Assembly (NCBI GenBank): GCA_029964075.1
Contig: CM057150.1
Coordinates: 2,790,001 to 2,854,000 of the forward strand
DNA length: 64,000 bases
Reading direction: 5' to 3'
Source: Patiria pectinifera
Lineage: Eukaryota > Echinodermata > Asteroidea > Valvatida > Asterinidae
Below, piece by piece: positions 10,891 to 23,083 of this stretch. The translations under genes and the position numbers were made by a program. Position 1 is the stretch's first letter, and each line of letters starts with the position of its first letter. Under the pieces are notes generated by a model. It worked only from the letters and a program-made list of their open reading frames with translations. It was not told the DNA's origin and did no database searches.

Positions 10891-13800
10891 GTAGGTATAA
10901 AAATAGGGGGATATGCATGTTAACTCCAGTAAATGATGTTCACGTTTGAGGGCCGCATAATACATGTATTTGGATTAAGTTGGGCTTATGTAATAACCAG
11001 CTGTTTACAAAATAATATCATTGCTGGTAAGCTTTTGAAGAAGCAGTTGTCTGGGTCTTCTGTTGCTGACGTTTTGAAAATAAATACTGTTGCTGTCGAT
11101 ATTGGGGCTGGCGATACTCCTTGCTTTCCCAATCTACTCTTGGGTTAAAGTTATTTCTTTTTGCATCTTGTTGCTGTTGATAGCGTTAACAGTGTCGTTG
11201 ATAGTTTACTATATGCTGGGGCTCAGTTGCTACGTATGATGCAGTTTTAATGCTGATACTGCTGCAGTAGCTGTAGTCGTTGATCTTATGTTGTCTTTCC
11301 TTTCGTTGAAGTTACTGTTGCTGCTGATTTATAAGTCTATAGTTTTACGAGTCTAGAGTGCTGAATTGCAACACATAAAAAAACCATGAAATTTCTGGTA
11401 TGCAAATGAAAATATTTTCAACAGCGAATGTAACCCCGCCCACGCCTCTTCGGATGTCAAAAAGCACTGCTGAAAACCCTGGAATTGAGGTTGCGTATTT
11501 TGTGAGAATCAAAATAAGGAAAGGATGAGAACAGTGGTTTTCGGGGCGTCTAAATTAAATGGTTCACCTTTAAAGGATCAGTCAGATTATAGCTTAAAAC
11601 TTACCATGCGTTGTTTACTATAAGAAGTCGTCATCACTTGGAGATGTCGACCGAAATTAACAGAGGACACAATCTAAAAAAACAAGTTTGTAACAAGTTT
11701 GACTCTCTATATCGCAGTGCGCTATGCCAAACTCAGATTCACATGGTATAAATTATCACAAAGTTAGAAGGTGACTAGGCCTAAACCGTCTGAATTAGAC
11801 GGCCCCTAATTATGATGAACGCAAACAATTGACCATATTTCCTGACATAATTTCTCTGTCGTCTGAGCGTTTTCCATTTTAATAACCTGAAATTAAGACA
11901 GTACATCAGTTGTGTTTTTTTTCAATTGATATCCTATATAAATGGTAGTGGAACTCTGGTGGCGAAATGCAAATTATAACTGAAAACTCATTAATTCACT
12001 GTTTTGTTTGACTCTTGCGCCAGACTGTCAAAGTTATGTGTTTATCAGCCCCGGCAACATTACGTGCAACAACGGAGTAATGCAAGGACAATTGAACTCG
12101 CAATATGTCGTAGAGTGCGTGTCGCACTCAAGCTCCATGTCGACAAACCTGACGTGGTTTGTCGGGGGTGTCGAGCAGAACACGATACACCAGATTTCGA
12201 ACTCGCCCGACGGACAGAACTTGCATATGACGGTTTCGCATTTGAACTTTGTTATCACGTCAAAGAACGACGCCGTGTTTGAATGCTGTGGTGCCTCTGT
12301 CGACAATGAGACGAATTGTAGAGGGAATGTCTGTGCGAGCTGTCGGCTGGACGTGTTGTGTAAGTTAATGGTTATTACTTGTGCTCAGGGGCTTAAATCC
12401 CGAGGGATAGGGGTGTATATCGCCTGCCTGTTTGACCAGGGGGTGGGCTATTGAATCATTTTCTACTTTGTTCTAATGAGAAACAAAAAATGTAGATTTC
12501 GCGGTATGATTCGAACAAAAAAAATGTATTCAAGAACACTGAAAAGTAGAGACACAAAGCGCAAAGGCTTTTAAAATGCGCTGTTTTAATTTATTTAAAG
12601 CAAGAGTATACATATTGATATACATCTATATCCTGAAGAGCGACCCTAGTGTAATGTGGTGTCCAGCCCCCCCCCCCCCCCGCGCTTTTCAGTTTTCCAC
12701 GGCCGGGCCATTTTTGTATTTTGGTCATCCCCATCCCTCTTTTGCCGGAACAGACTTAAGCCACGGGCAGCCCCAGAGGTACTGTGAAAACAGTACGTCT
12801 GAAATAAATATGTCATTTGAAAGGAAACAATTATTGCTAGGATGTCTGCCGAGCACAGTGTACGGAATCCACTTCATCGACCTTAAAACTTGTTCGAACA
12901 TTTTCCCTGTTTTCTCAAAATGTATAGTCCCCTGAGCTGAAACATCAACAAGTATATAATCAGTCACGCACCTTTCTTAAGAATTGTGGCAGTTCTGTTG
13001 CTTCAAACAAAACGAAGTGCTGAAAAAGCAGTGAATGTACCTTTTAATTTCACAGCAATAAATGTCCATTCCGTATTGTTATCAGTTTCTTTAACTCATT
13101 ACATGCAAAAAAGTGTTCGATCATCGAGTGAGACCTGTGAGAAATCGCCTTTTTTTCCTGCTGTTTCATACGTTAAAAAAATATGAACCAATCAGCCAAA
13201 ATGTTATTTGTATCGTTTTAGATCCGGCGGAGTTTTCCTTGACCCAGTCGAAACCGAGCCCCTTCCAAGAAGGAGACGACGTCGTGCTAGCTTGTATTCC
13301 AGACGCCAATCCGACATTCAGCGGATGGATCGAATGGCGGAGCGGTTTCCAGCCAGATAGCTTGGTCAGTCTAGGTGAACCGACATACACGCCAAACAAT
13401 AGCACACTGGTCCTGCCCAAAATCGGCCGGAACCAGACTGGCTGGTACCGGTGCGCTGGCTACACCTTTTGGAATTCCTGGTTAGACTGGACACCGACCT
13501 TGTCTGCAGCGATTCCCGTAATTGTTCATTGTAAGTGGAAACTGTTTCTGGAATATTTTATGTAGGTTTTGGGTATAAACTAATTCTCCAACGGCTTCTC
13601 CATTGTACAGTTGTTGCCTGGGTGCATGCATTTTCTTGCAGATAATCTTTTGAAAGTATAATCATTATGTTTATGTTGTTCGTATTAGATTACAAAGAAC
13701 ATTTCGTCGTCATCTCAAACATAATTAAATGTTTACTCAACCAATTGCCTTTTGAAGATTCAATCGCATTGTAATTTTTGAAGAGTCAAAAAAAAAAAAT

Positions 13801-16800
13801 TCAAAAGCTCTATAATTACAAATGGAACGCCCGAATGCATAGGTAATTGGTATCCGAGACATGGTTTAGGGCGGGACAGTTACAAAGGAACATTATTTTG
13901 CTTAGCCGACGAGGATATGTATAAAACAATGACAGGCTTGTGTAGCCCAACTGTATAGCTCAGTAATCTGTGTTGCGAAGGGACAGCAATAATAGGGAAC
14001 AAAAGCAGGAGTGTTCTTGCAAAAAAATGAGACTTGTAGTTTTTAATAAGCTGTTTACCTGATACGCATCCAGATGGCCGAAGTTTGCCGGGGTTGCCGC
14101 TCTGTCAACCAACCGTACAAATGGCCCTTGCTTCGTGGTAAACCGTATTTCAAGTTGAATGTATTTTTTTCCCAAGCTATGGTCAATCATTTATTTACAC
14201 TGACTGCAAGCTGATGCTTTCAGACGAATAACGTTTACTTTCACATTTTCAACACTCAGAAGCTTCTTGCGTAAATGTTTGCCCACAGATGGCCCCAACA
14301 CTACCAACAAAGACAGGACTTGGATTGGCGCGAACGAGGGCTACACGGCTGTTTTAGAATGCATCGTCGACGGGAATCCCCTCCCTGTGGTAACATGGTA
14401 CGGTCCGACGAATGAGGCGTTAACCAATAATACAGACAGGAGGATGTCTCTGGGAAATACCATTACGGGGGATGGGGTTGTTGGATACAGCGTCAGCAGT
14501 CGTCTCGTCCTTCATCCCGTGGTCACCTCTGTCGACTACGGAGTCTACAGGTGCGAGTCCCGCAACAACAACGGAATGTCTGCACCGCTTCAAGTCCAGT
14601 TGAAAGAAACAGGTAGATAATTATGTAGTGGTACTTCTCTCATTACAACATTAAAATTAAATTCAAGTTCCTGTTTTGGATCCGGGGAGCCGGAGTCAAC
14701 CACTCGATGTGTACTGTCTTTAAAATTGAAAAGGTTTGGTTTATTTTTCACAAGAGGCAACTTTCAAGAAGTACTTGAATTCAGACTAAGCACACAAGTT
14801 CCTCACCAAGAAGCGGTAAACAAACAAAAATCGTGCAATGTGTATTCACTGGGGAAAAAAAATGTTTGGAAAACGGGTTGGAATTGCCCCGTATGTCTGT
14901 CAACATACCAACTGCCGGCATTTGGGTAAATTCTTCCCGATTGTTGGTCAATTGTTACCATAATTATTCAACAATACAGCGATTTCACACCAATGTTGAG
15001 CAAACATTTCCAAACTGATTGGTTGAAGTCCGATGGCTGAAATGTGTGCATGTATTTGTGAGATCACAAAGACTTTATTCGATAAAAATGTCGGAATAAT
15101 ATAATTTCAGGTAAACCCTTGGCGCCGACCGACCTGGAGATAATAGTCGCCGAAACCACCGAGTCGGCAATCGCACTGCGATGGATGCCAGGCTATGACG
15201 GGGGCGAGACGCAGGATTTCTACCTTGGAATCCGTGGTGATGTGGAAGGAGGGTCTAAGAACGTACACGTTGGCCGTGGTCAATCTATGGTAATCAGTGG
15301 CCTGAGGCCGGACACGTCTTACGAGCTGTCGGTCTTCTCCCAAAACTCCAACGGTCCCGGACAAGGCGTAGTCATCACGGCCATAACGCTACGTGAGCTT
15401 TCTTTAATTTTTGTCATCATTATTTTTTTATTGTAATACTCTTCAGGCACGAAGTGGAAGATACAAAAACCGAGCTTTGGCTTTGTTTAAGCTGAAGTGT
15501 TGACGCTGAGAAAAAATGGATAAATATTCTTAAATGGTATCATGAATGAGACGCCCAATCTTCTTAATTTCCGCTTTACTCAGCAACGTGGGCCCCAGGA
15601 TGATCACAATTATTTTAACTCGATACGCTCAGTCGATTGTTGCAAAAGCACCCTATATGCAAATAAGGCTAAACAAATATGACATTTCTTCGTACGAAGG
15701 CAGAAATTTGTTGTATATATCAACATTAAACATTCCCCAGAGTATTGTTTGAAAATATGACGTCATGTCTATTGGTCTTACGGTAAGATTTTGGTCCTCA
15801 TGTATGTTTGGGGATATCTTTTGAAATTATTCTAACATATTTTTTCCCCTTTCCCTCCTCATGATATTTCAGCGGATACGCCACAAAATTTACGTAAGTA
15901 CAGACGCATGATGTTGTGTGTTCCCTCATTCAGATATGTTTTTACCTCATCCCTAATTACCTTTTAGAACTATGGACAACATTTCTCATGGAGCAATTCA
16001 GTACATAATTAATAAGGACTAAAATTACCTTGGTTGGCGGGAGAACAGGTAACTGGCAAATATGTCATGGAATGGTTAATGTATTTTTATTCGGTGTTTT
16101 TTCAATACATTTTGGTTAGCACATGACTAATTGTTTTGTGCTTATAGTAATGCCTTCAGCAAAGCAACTCCGTGACATTAGGCCCATTTGACTTTCCTTT
16201 CCTTACCCTTTGTGATGTTCCTACCAAGATGTAGCTTCACAAAATAGGCTTGCTGACAGTACTGCAGCAATTTATCTGAATGACGAAAAGTTAGCTGAGC
16301 ACCAAATGTAGTCTATCATAGAAGTTAAACCTTAAAACTAGAGGGCGTATATTAACTTTACCGGCCGCTTTGTGTGGAGAGGCCACCCTCTCCCGCCATT
16401 TTCCAAGTGGGCTTAACAATTAGGTACGAGAAGAATTTCCAAGAATTTAAGCAGAATCATAACTTGAAAATGGCCAGTACGCTCAAAGCATCTGCCCCTG
16501 TTTCCCGTACAGATATCGTAGTCGAACATAGCTACCAACAGTACTGGGTTCGTATCTCTGGTATACCAGACGATGGCGACCCTGACACGTGTGTGCGTGT
16601 CCAGGGTTGGATTTTGGAAGACGTGCACGACATCAATGGGCTCCAATGCGTGCAACACGACACTGTAGTCAACGTGTACAGCATTCGGTCGTACGAGAGA
16701 ATCCAGTCTCGATACTGTCGGGCAGTCAGGTGTAGCAGGGCAACTTTGGCCCAAACAGGTAAGTGCAGATACCAAAATGGTAAACAAAGAGATGGACATT

Positions 16801-18888
16801 CGTTTTATACGCTTAGAGGTTTACCCTCTTAAAATTCCATTCGGCTGGGAGCAGTAATTGGACATGCCCCTGAGCCGCGGACAGTGCGAGGGCTAGATAC
16901 AAGAAAGTGCCAACTACAAGAGATGACATTCGTGTTGTTACGAGGTCCGATTTTTAAAGCGTTTAATAACTGCAAATTAATTTTAAAATAATAACCTTAT
17001 TCTTAATTCGGACTATCGAACCTTCGGATAAATGAACCTTTGGATTATCAAACCTTCGGATTAATGAACCTTCGGACTATTGCATCAAATGTTCGTACTA
17101 ACGAACCCTATTTCATTTTCGGACTAACGAACCCCCTCTTGTGGAAATTGTGTGCATTCGGACTATCGAACCTTCGGAATAAAGAACCTTCGGACTATCG
17201 GACCTTTGACTATCGGGCGGCCCCCGGCTCTTCAAAGAACACATCCGACACACTATAGGAAGATGTAGCTCGCAGTTAACGCCTTTGGATCCTCTGATCA
17301 GAGACCTACCTCTTTAACCTCTACCAAGTCCTATACATAGACTTGTGACGATTTTACACAGCCTTGTACCGTACTTTAAGTCTGCTACGATTCTCATCTA
17401 CAGGTTCCCTTGCCACCACAACGCCTACCGACGCGCCGCCTTCAGCCCCAGGAGATGACACCGTGATCTTCGTTGCAGCCACAGTTGGCACGTTGGCGAT
17501 TCTGACTTTAGTCATTGCTTGTTATCATTACTTTAAACGTGATAGTCCCGTCGAGCAACAGGTTCATACAACCGCTCCATCCCCACGTAAGTTTCATCCC
17601 TAATAACTCCCCACTATACTGTAGAGCAGTGATATTACTAAACGAACATCTTCGAGCTCCATTCCAATTCCAAAAAGGCACAAAAGGGTTTCATTTTAGG
17701 TGCACTAAAATTCAAACATTCTCACTTCTAGTTAGGCAAATTATTGGTCTCATGTGGCGATCATGATACAACCGCATGTGTAAACAAAGCCATTACGTTA
17801 TTAGGTCTTAGGTTTATTTGTGGCAGTAAATTGCATGCCAAATAATCACACCCTCCCGCGATTTGGACAACAAAACGCAAATCAATGAGCCTCGTAGGTT
17901 CAAATTGTTTCCTAGCGCACATCTCGGTGTCTTGCCGTCAACTGCTCAGTGTATAGGCATAATCTTCCATTAAACAAAAACAAGGCCTGTAATTATTAAA
18001 TTGTCTTTCTGTTTCTTGCAGACTTGCCACCAATTGCCAGAACTGTTTCAGTTGTTCTGCCAAACACGTAAGCAAATGTCAAGCTATCGGAAATATAGCT
18101 AGGCGGCCTTGGACAGGCCATAGAACAAGGAACAGACCATACACTGTAAAACCTGGTGTTTACATTTTGACCACATAAATTATGTGTTTTTTGTTTATAA
18201 ACATTGTAACGCGTTATCCAGTTGTACGCATTGTAACTGCATGGAGACGCTGTGAAGACAATACTGTAGTGGTATCAGTTAGCTTCAGCCAGACAATTTT
18301 AGTATAACAAGGTGGTGCTCTGAGTGAATCAAACGTACATGTATAAACCCTTTCAGAACAATTATGTCTCGCATTTACTTTGTAATGGAAATTGGAAGGA
18401 CCCTTACAACTCATATGCACGTTTTCTCTCTCTCGTTTTGATTACACAGGAGGTCGTTTGTGTACAATGAAAGTGCCATCGAATTGCCACCAGACTACGA
18501 AGATGCATTAGGTAAGGTAGAAATCCTCGGTTAATTATGTGGAAATGTAGCACTTTAACGACCCATTACTGGTCAAATTTGTCCTAAGCTTTCTCAACAT
18601 CAACTTTAATTCATGAGATGTAAGCTTACATTTTAATGCCTAACCACCTTGCCTGTAAATCAAAACCAAGGGGTTGAAAGAAATAGCCGCGAACTTATTT
18701 CAGTTGTTGTCTCCTTTCTCGGTTTAGAAATAGAAGAGAACGATGGGGATACTGAGCTGGACCCACCTCCGACGTACGAAGAGCAAGAAGATGATTTTGA
18801 GGCGGTCACTATAGTAGGACTAGGAGAAGGAAAAGGAGGAGAAGTGGAGGAGGATGGAGAGTCTCAAGAACAGGATGATGATGAGTGA
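10818..18888 (+). CDS. IgPY-1: type I receptor, 3 Ig + FN3 + Cys module + TM + two PPxY
   Basis: Eleven exons (10818-10890, 12024-12359, 13222-13530, 14289-14612, 15111-15392, 15873-15893, 16513-16758, 17404-17586, 18022-18067, 18450-18511, 18728-18888) join into a closed frame of 680 aa. Order: signal peptide; an extra N-terminal Ig-like domain unique to this member; Ig with SGWIEW ... GWYRCAG; C2-like Ig with DRTWIGAN, VTWYGP and YRCES; FN3 with WMPGYDGGE; 7-codon linker; Cys module; Thr/Pro stalk and one TM helix; acidic tail with PPDY and PPTY. The known role of PPxY is binding WW domains; a part in adhesion or recognition is inferred. All exons through the TM exon are phase 1-1. I cannot name an orthologue; the FN3 motif recalls nephrin/Kirrel-like proteins. 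Confidence 0.85.
12024..12359 (+). CDS. IgPY-1 exon 2, N-terminal Ig-like domain
   Basis: 336 nt, phase 1-1. Contains CQSYVFISPGNITC, VVECVS, LTWFVGG and a FECCGAS end, plus a Cys-rich C-terminus (CRGNVCASC). Cys to Trp to Cys spacing fits an Ig fold with extra disulfides. The other three genes have no counterpart that I can see. Confidence 0.75.
13222..13530 (+). CDS. IgPY-1 exon 3, Ig domain (Ig-a type)
   Basis: 309 nt, phase 1-1, acceptor TCGTTTTAG, donor GTAAGTGG. Key motifs VVLACIP, SGWIEWRSG and TGWYRCAGYTFW. It is the same length as IgPY-4 exon 2 (309 nt). Confidence 0.88.
14289..14612 (+). CDS. IgPY-1 exon 4, C2-like Ig domain (Ig-b type)
   Basis: 324 nt, phase 1-1. KDRTWIGANEGY, AVLECIV, GNPLPVVTWYGP, DYGVYRCES and a closing QLKETG. 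It aligns along its length with Ig-b exons of the paralogues (327 nt). Confidence 0.9.
15111..15392 (+). CDS. IgPY-1 exon 5, fibronectin type III domain
   Basis: 282 nt, phase 1-1. One-exon FN3 with ALRWMPGYDGGETQDFYL, a LRPDTSYELSVFSQNSNG strand and a final ITL. Acceptor ATAATTTCAG, donor GTGAGC. Confidence 0.88.
15873..15893 (+). CDS. IgPY-1 exon 6, 21-nt exon
   Basis: Between a GATATTTCAG acceptor and a GTAAGT donor, phase 1-1, adding PDTPQNL between FN3 and Cys module. The same-size exon occurs at this position in IgPY-3 and twice in IgPY-4. Confidence 0.78.
16513..16758 (+). CDS. IgPY-1 exon 7, Cys module
   Basis: 246 nt, phase 1-1. Has ISGIPDD, DTCVRVQG, CVQHD and RYCRAVRC. The acceptor at 16512 (CCCGTACAG) is chosen because it aligns with the module starts in the paralogues; the frame is open upstream. 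The Cys preceding RYC in IgPY-3 is Ser here. Confidence 0.8.
17007..17222. repeat. Degenerate minisatellite in IgPY-1 intron
   Basis: About a dozen variants of a 16-17 bp unit of the form TTCGGACTATCGAACC, with ATTAATGAACC and ACTAACGAACC variants. Confidence 0.75.
17404..17586 (+). CDS. IgPY-1 exon 8, stalk and transmembrane helix
   Basis: 183 nt, phase 1-1. Thr/Pro-rich stalk (TTTPTDAPPSAPGDD), hydrophobic segment VIFVAATVGTLAILTLVIAC and basic stop-transfer residues YHYFKR. Confidence 0.88.
18022..18067 (+). CDS. IgPY-1 exon 9, short cytoplasmic exon
   Basis: 46 nt, phase 1-2, LPPIARTVSVVLPN. It replaces the 34-37 nt exon of the paralogues with the same phases. Strong polypyrimidine acceptor. 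Confidence 0.75.
18450..18511 (+). CDS. IgPY-1 exon 10, first PPxY motif
   Basis: 62 nt, phase 2-1, SFVYNESAIELPPDYEDAL. PPDY is a class I WW-domain ligand. Confidence 0.83.
18728..18888 (+). CDS. IgPY-1 exon 11, second PPxY motif and stop
   Basis: Starts after TCGGTTTAG. Carries DPPPTYEEQEDDF, a Gly/Glu-rich acidic end (DGESQEQDDDE) and TGA at 18886-18888. The acidic extension is longer than in the paralogues. Confidence 0.85.
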
Positions 18889-19235
18889 CAAGACATGATC
18901 ACATTTCATTTTTCTACTGATTCATATTTTTTAAATGATAAATGTGGGAAGCGGGTTTGTGGCATTTGCACTGTGTTTTTTACTTCCATTTTTATTTCAT
19001 AATACGTTTTGGGAAAGTTCATATCAGTTTGCAATTCTGTGTATCCTGAGGTGCAAGCCTTGCGGTTCTAGTGTTTTACAAATGCAGAAGAATTATTCAG
19101 TGTACACATCGTGTGCTTTAAAATTCACAATAATGCTTTACTCCTAATTTTGGCAGTGTTGTAACAAAATTGCCATATTTATCTATTTATTTTATTTCCA
19201 TCAATTCAAGGGAAAGCACGTAGATTAAAATGCAA

Positions 19236-19282
19236 AATAAATATAATATGCAAATACGCTTGCTTAACGTGACAATAATAAA
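19236..19282 (+). promoter_or_regulatory. Candidate IgPY-1 polyadenylation signals
   Basis: AATAAA at 19236-19241 and again at 19277-19282, about 350-390 bases after the stop codon. Confidence 0.45.
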
Positions 19283-20544
19283 CGACTGTAAGCAATAATT
19301 TCTGTGAAAGCAATATTGTTACTGTATTAAGTACATACAAACCAATTATTTCAAATAATTAGATTTAACAAACCTTAGCGTGACAAAAGCAAAAGTAGAA
19401 CAGCAGACAAAGTTACACAAAAATCATTCACGATGATAACAGCTTGAATGTTATCAGAACCATTGCGAAAAAAAGAGCTAATATTTAACGAAGAAAAACT
19501 AAAATGGGATAGAAAAAGTATCAAATTTGGGGAATGATATGAGTGAAAACGGTGGGGGGAAATTCACACTGTTTTTTTATTGTGACATAATTGGACCTCA
19601 TCATTCCATGCTAACTCAGCTCGCGCAGTGTCCGTAGCGCTATGAGACTTTTTTTCACAGTCACCAATTTCTCGAACTGTCACCAGTGTCGAAAAAACCA
19701 TTACACACAACCCCAGAATCGCATGACAGTGGCGTCGGAAATAGGGTGCCCCATTATTCGAAAGTCATGAATGGCTACATTATCTTTTGGGACATTCAGC
19801 GTGTATTTACACAACTGTGATGGTGACTTTTATGTTATCATGATAACACCCAAAAAATGCTTAGTTGTAAAGTTGCAAGGTTTTGAGGCTGTTGAAAAGA
19901 AATCAGAGAAGTATTTGTTCTGGCTTTTTTTTTTAAGGTTGACCATAAGGGTACAGTCATTCAAAGTTATAAAATTTGCAAATTTCACGTCTGTTTTTTT
20001 TGTATCCATGTATAAATTTGGTAACGTATTTTGATTTGTATATTTTTGAACAAAATATAGAACACGTTAGTCTCATGATTGTCTAAAACAGCCTGATTTT
20101 TGTGCGTCTCTCTATTAAAAAAAAAAAACTGCCCTCGCATCTACTGCTAGACCCAAGGCAAAGAACCGACAGTCAAACGACACACATGTGTCGCGCCCAG
20201 TGTAGAATCTTTGTATCGAAAGTCACACTGGACTGTCAATGGACTATCACTGGACTATCAATGTAAATTAAATTTAATGACCACAACTGTCCTTTGTAAT
20301 AAAGGGCACGCGCCATACACAGGGTCTATGGGCTCCATGCATAAGTACTCCTTCAACGGCCAAAAAAAGGAGAGTTGCGGAAGACCTAAACTGGTTCCAG
20401 GTCCATCCACTGCGTACGTCGAATGATCCAAAGTTATTGGGGGCCGGGATGAGTCTGGTAGACCATGGCATTGCAAGTTAAATTTGAACAAATAGCTTTG
20501 GCACATTCGGGAAGTTGGGCGTTTTTCGCGCACGAACCAGTACA

Positions 20545-20640
20545 GTAATAATAATAATAATAATAAAGAAATTTATAAAGCGCAGACAATCGCAGAAAAA
20601 TCCACCTCAAGGCGCTTAACCCTCCGACGCAGAAAGCCCA
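20545..20640. repeat. (AAT)n microsatellite with retroelement-like 3' tail
   Basis: An AATAATAATAAT tract next to AAATTTATAAAGCGC and AAGGCGCTTAACCC, a pattern often seen at the 3' end of SINE/LINE copies in marine invertebrates. Confidence 0.45.
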
Positions 20641-21350
20641 TTTACTAACACGCTTACAGTAAGGGGTCCCTCCGGGGACCCAGATATTTAGCGCCTTGGT
20701 TTGAGGCTACACAACACTGTATCTATATGTATACAATCTCGACATGTCTGTAGACTATAAATAAGGAGGTCATTGACAGGAAACAGATGTTGTATACATA
20801 GTCTGTGGTCAAGTCGTGCACTTGGCTACCCAAAAAGCTTTGTTTGTTTGTGTGTGTACGGGCAGCAGCCCAGGTTGTCAGGCTCAGATATGCCTGACCC
20901 AGGGTCACACACTACAGGTGACTGCATATATCCGTAGAGGGTGTCTCTTGCTAGGATTGGGGGGATTACAATCTAACATTTAAAAAGCGATTTACAACAC
21001 TCAAGCAAACATACTAGATAAAAACAGGAATAAAAGGTATTTTACCGATAAAATACAACCATCAAACTTTTATACATGGAAAACATCAATAATATTGATA
21101 TTACTAATTCACTACATTAAAATACTGTTTAAAAAGATGAGTCTTTAGACGACTCTTGAACAAATCAAGTGTCATCGAATCCTTGACACATGATGGCAAA
21201 CTGTTCCAGAGAGATACAGTATACAGTACAGTACGCACGCGGTGTATATTATGTCCCATCCACGGGGCTTTCAAAAATGGTAAAAACGCGCCCTCTTTTG
21301 ATGGCGCCCAATTTTATGAGGCTATTAAAAACGAATCCGCAAACAATTCG

Positions 21351-22021
21351 CTCTTTGCACGCTTCCGCCATCAGCATGCAGAGCCTCGATATGGCAATTC
21401 TACACAATAAATATAGCCGCTTCAGTGATTCCAGTGTCGGGGTTCAGCGATTCCCGTGTCTACACGGGAATCACTATAGGTAGCAGACCAGTAAATAAAC
21501 TTCCATAGACCCCAATGGTAAATGCTCCCACTTCAATAATTCGGGAAAAATACTCACAACTCTCCAAGGTGTTCGAGACACACATCAAATTAAAGCTTAT
21601 TTCATCATCTTTCATTTTCTTTTCAATTTTTGGGGGGTCAACAGATGACTTTTAGGAGAAATTTCCATCTGAAGATGATCACCCCTGAAAATAGTCCTGA
21701 AGCCCATCCCCATTTTGAAAAACGATGCCTACACTCCATTGCAAAGTAGAGCGCTTTTAGGGTCCAAATTACATAAAAATTACACAGAACTGCAAGCTCC
21801 AAGTCCTGTGCACGGTTTCCACCCATATTTTTTACAAACCCTCAAGTTCATGGCCCACAGCATGCTCAAATACCGAAGATTTTGAGGGCATGCAAATCGT
21901 GATTTGGCCGGCGCAGGCAATTTCGGACCGATTTACTGGTCTGCACCCTATAGCGGCTATATTCATTGTGTAAAGTTGCCAGATCGAGGCTCTGCATGCT
22001 GATGGCGGAGCGTGAAAAGAG
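21351..22021. mobile_element. Inverted-repeat DNA element, ~670 bp
   Basis: 21351-21421 is closely reverse complementary to 21952-22021 (motif CATCAGCATGCAGAGCCTCGAT). An inner pair at about 21474-21497 and 21930-21953 is also inverted. No transposase ORF, so a non-autonomous element. Confidence 0.7.
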
Positions 22022-23016
22022 CGACTTTATCACGAATGGCCCCCTTCAATGGCCAAAGCATTGTGCTAGCTGTTGTTGAGATAGACCGTCACGGGGCAGT
22101 GCCTTGTACAGTAGCGTGTACACTGGTTTTCGCCATTGAAGGGGGGCTCTGGTCGTATGCAACGAGCATGTGCCAGGGTTACTTTATAGACCACACTCAC
22201 ACTTTACTAAGGATGGATTGATGTGTTTGGAGACAAATGGAGGCAGCATTTTCTATGTGATGAAGACACAGACCTTTGATACCCGGCAGTAAAACATTTC
22301 AAAGAAACGAAATTGTCCAGGATTATGTTTTGATCAGGGTGACAGTTAGGTCATTCCCAAATTCTGCTAAATGCGCTTCGAAAATCTGTCAGATTAATCA
22401 AAAATTCGCCAAATTCCCCAGAATCACTCGAAATACACTATAAACACTTAAAATCACATGCAGATGTAGTAGTATTGCCTTTATTAAGGTTCAAATTACA
22501 TTATAAACAATCTGTTATGGTGGTTGCGTAAATTTTAGCCAAAATTCGGTTCCAAGTGCACCTCAGCAGCTAGACCAGGCAACCTGTCCCATTATGCACG
22601 GGTTTGCTTGAATAGATTGAAGCTTTTTAGACAAATGTACCTTTTTTTTCAAATTTGCCATGTTTTTCTGTTAAATAACCGTTTTTGGAGAATTCTGCAA
22701 GAAATGTGCAAAAAAAATCCATTCTGTCAAATTTTCTGTCAAACTCGTTTTTTACGAAAATTTCTGTCAAATTTAGTCGAAACTCGGCTAAAACGGTCAC
22801 CTTGGTTTTGATGTCATAACCTATACAACAGTGCTTTATGTGACATCTGCCTCTCAATGGACGCAGTGCATGCTCAGTATTTGTACAATAAACGTATTTC
22901 AACATGACAATCGATGAATCTGCGGGCACTTACGCACCAGACTAAAGTCCAAACGTCAACCTATTTTGAAAGTATGATCGTGTTCCTTGCTCGTGATAGT
23001 CAACAGTAAAGGACAA

Positions 23017-23083
23017 ATGGCGTGCGCCGACTGCACCGCAGTGGTGTGGGGAGTGATGCAAGCTAACGTGTCTGCGATGGAAG
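23017..23083 (+). CDS. IgPY-2 candidate exon 1, signal peptide
   Basis: MACADCTAVVWGVMQANVSAME then G|GTAAGG, phase 1. Start context AAATGG and the MA start match the paralogues, but the hydrophobic core is weak. Confidence 0.45.

Larger units (their letters stand above)
18889..23016. other. Region between IgPY-1 and IgPY-2
   Basis: 3' UTR of IgPY-1, then repeats: an ATA/AAT microsatellite with a TATAAAGCGC ... AAGGCGCTT retroelement-like tail near 20545-20720, and an inverted-repeat element at 21351-22021. No exon recognised. Confidence 0.55.

Noticed and set aside
16374-16512. In-frame sequence upstream of the IgPY-1 Cys module as part of the exon
   Set aside because: Paralogue alignment and the CCCGTACAG acceptor place the start at 16513; upstream residues have no similarity.
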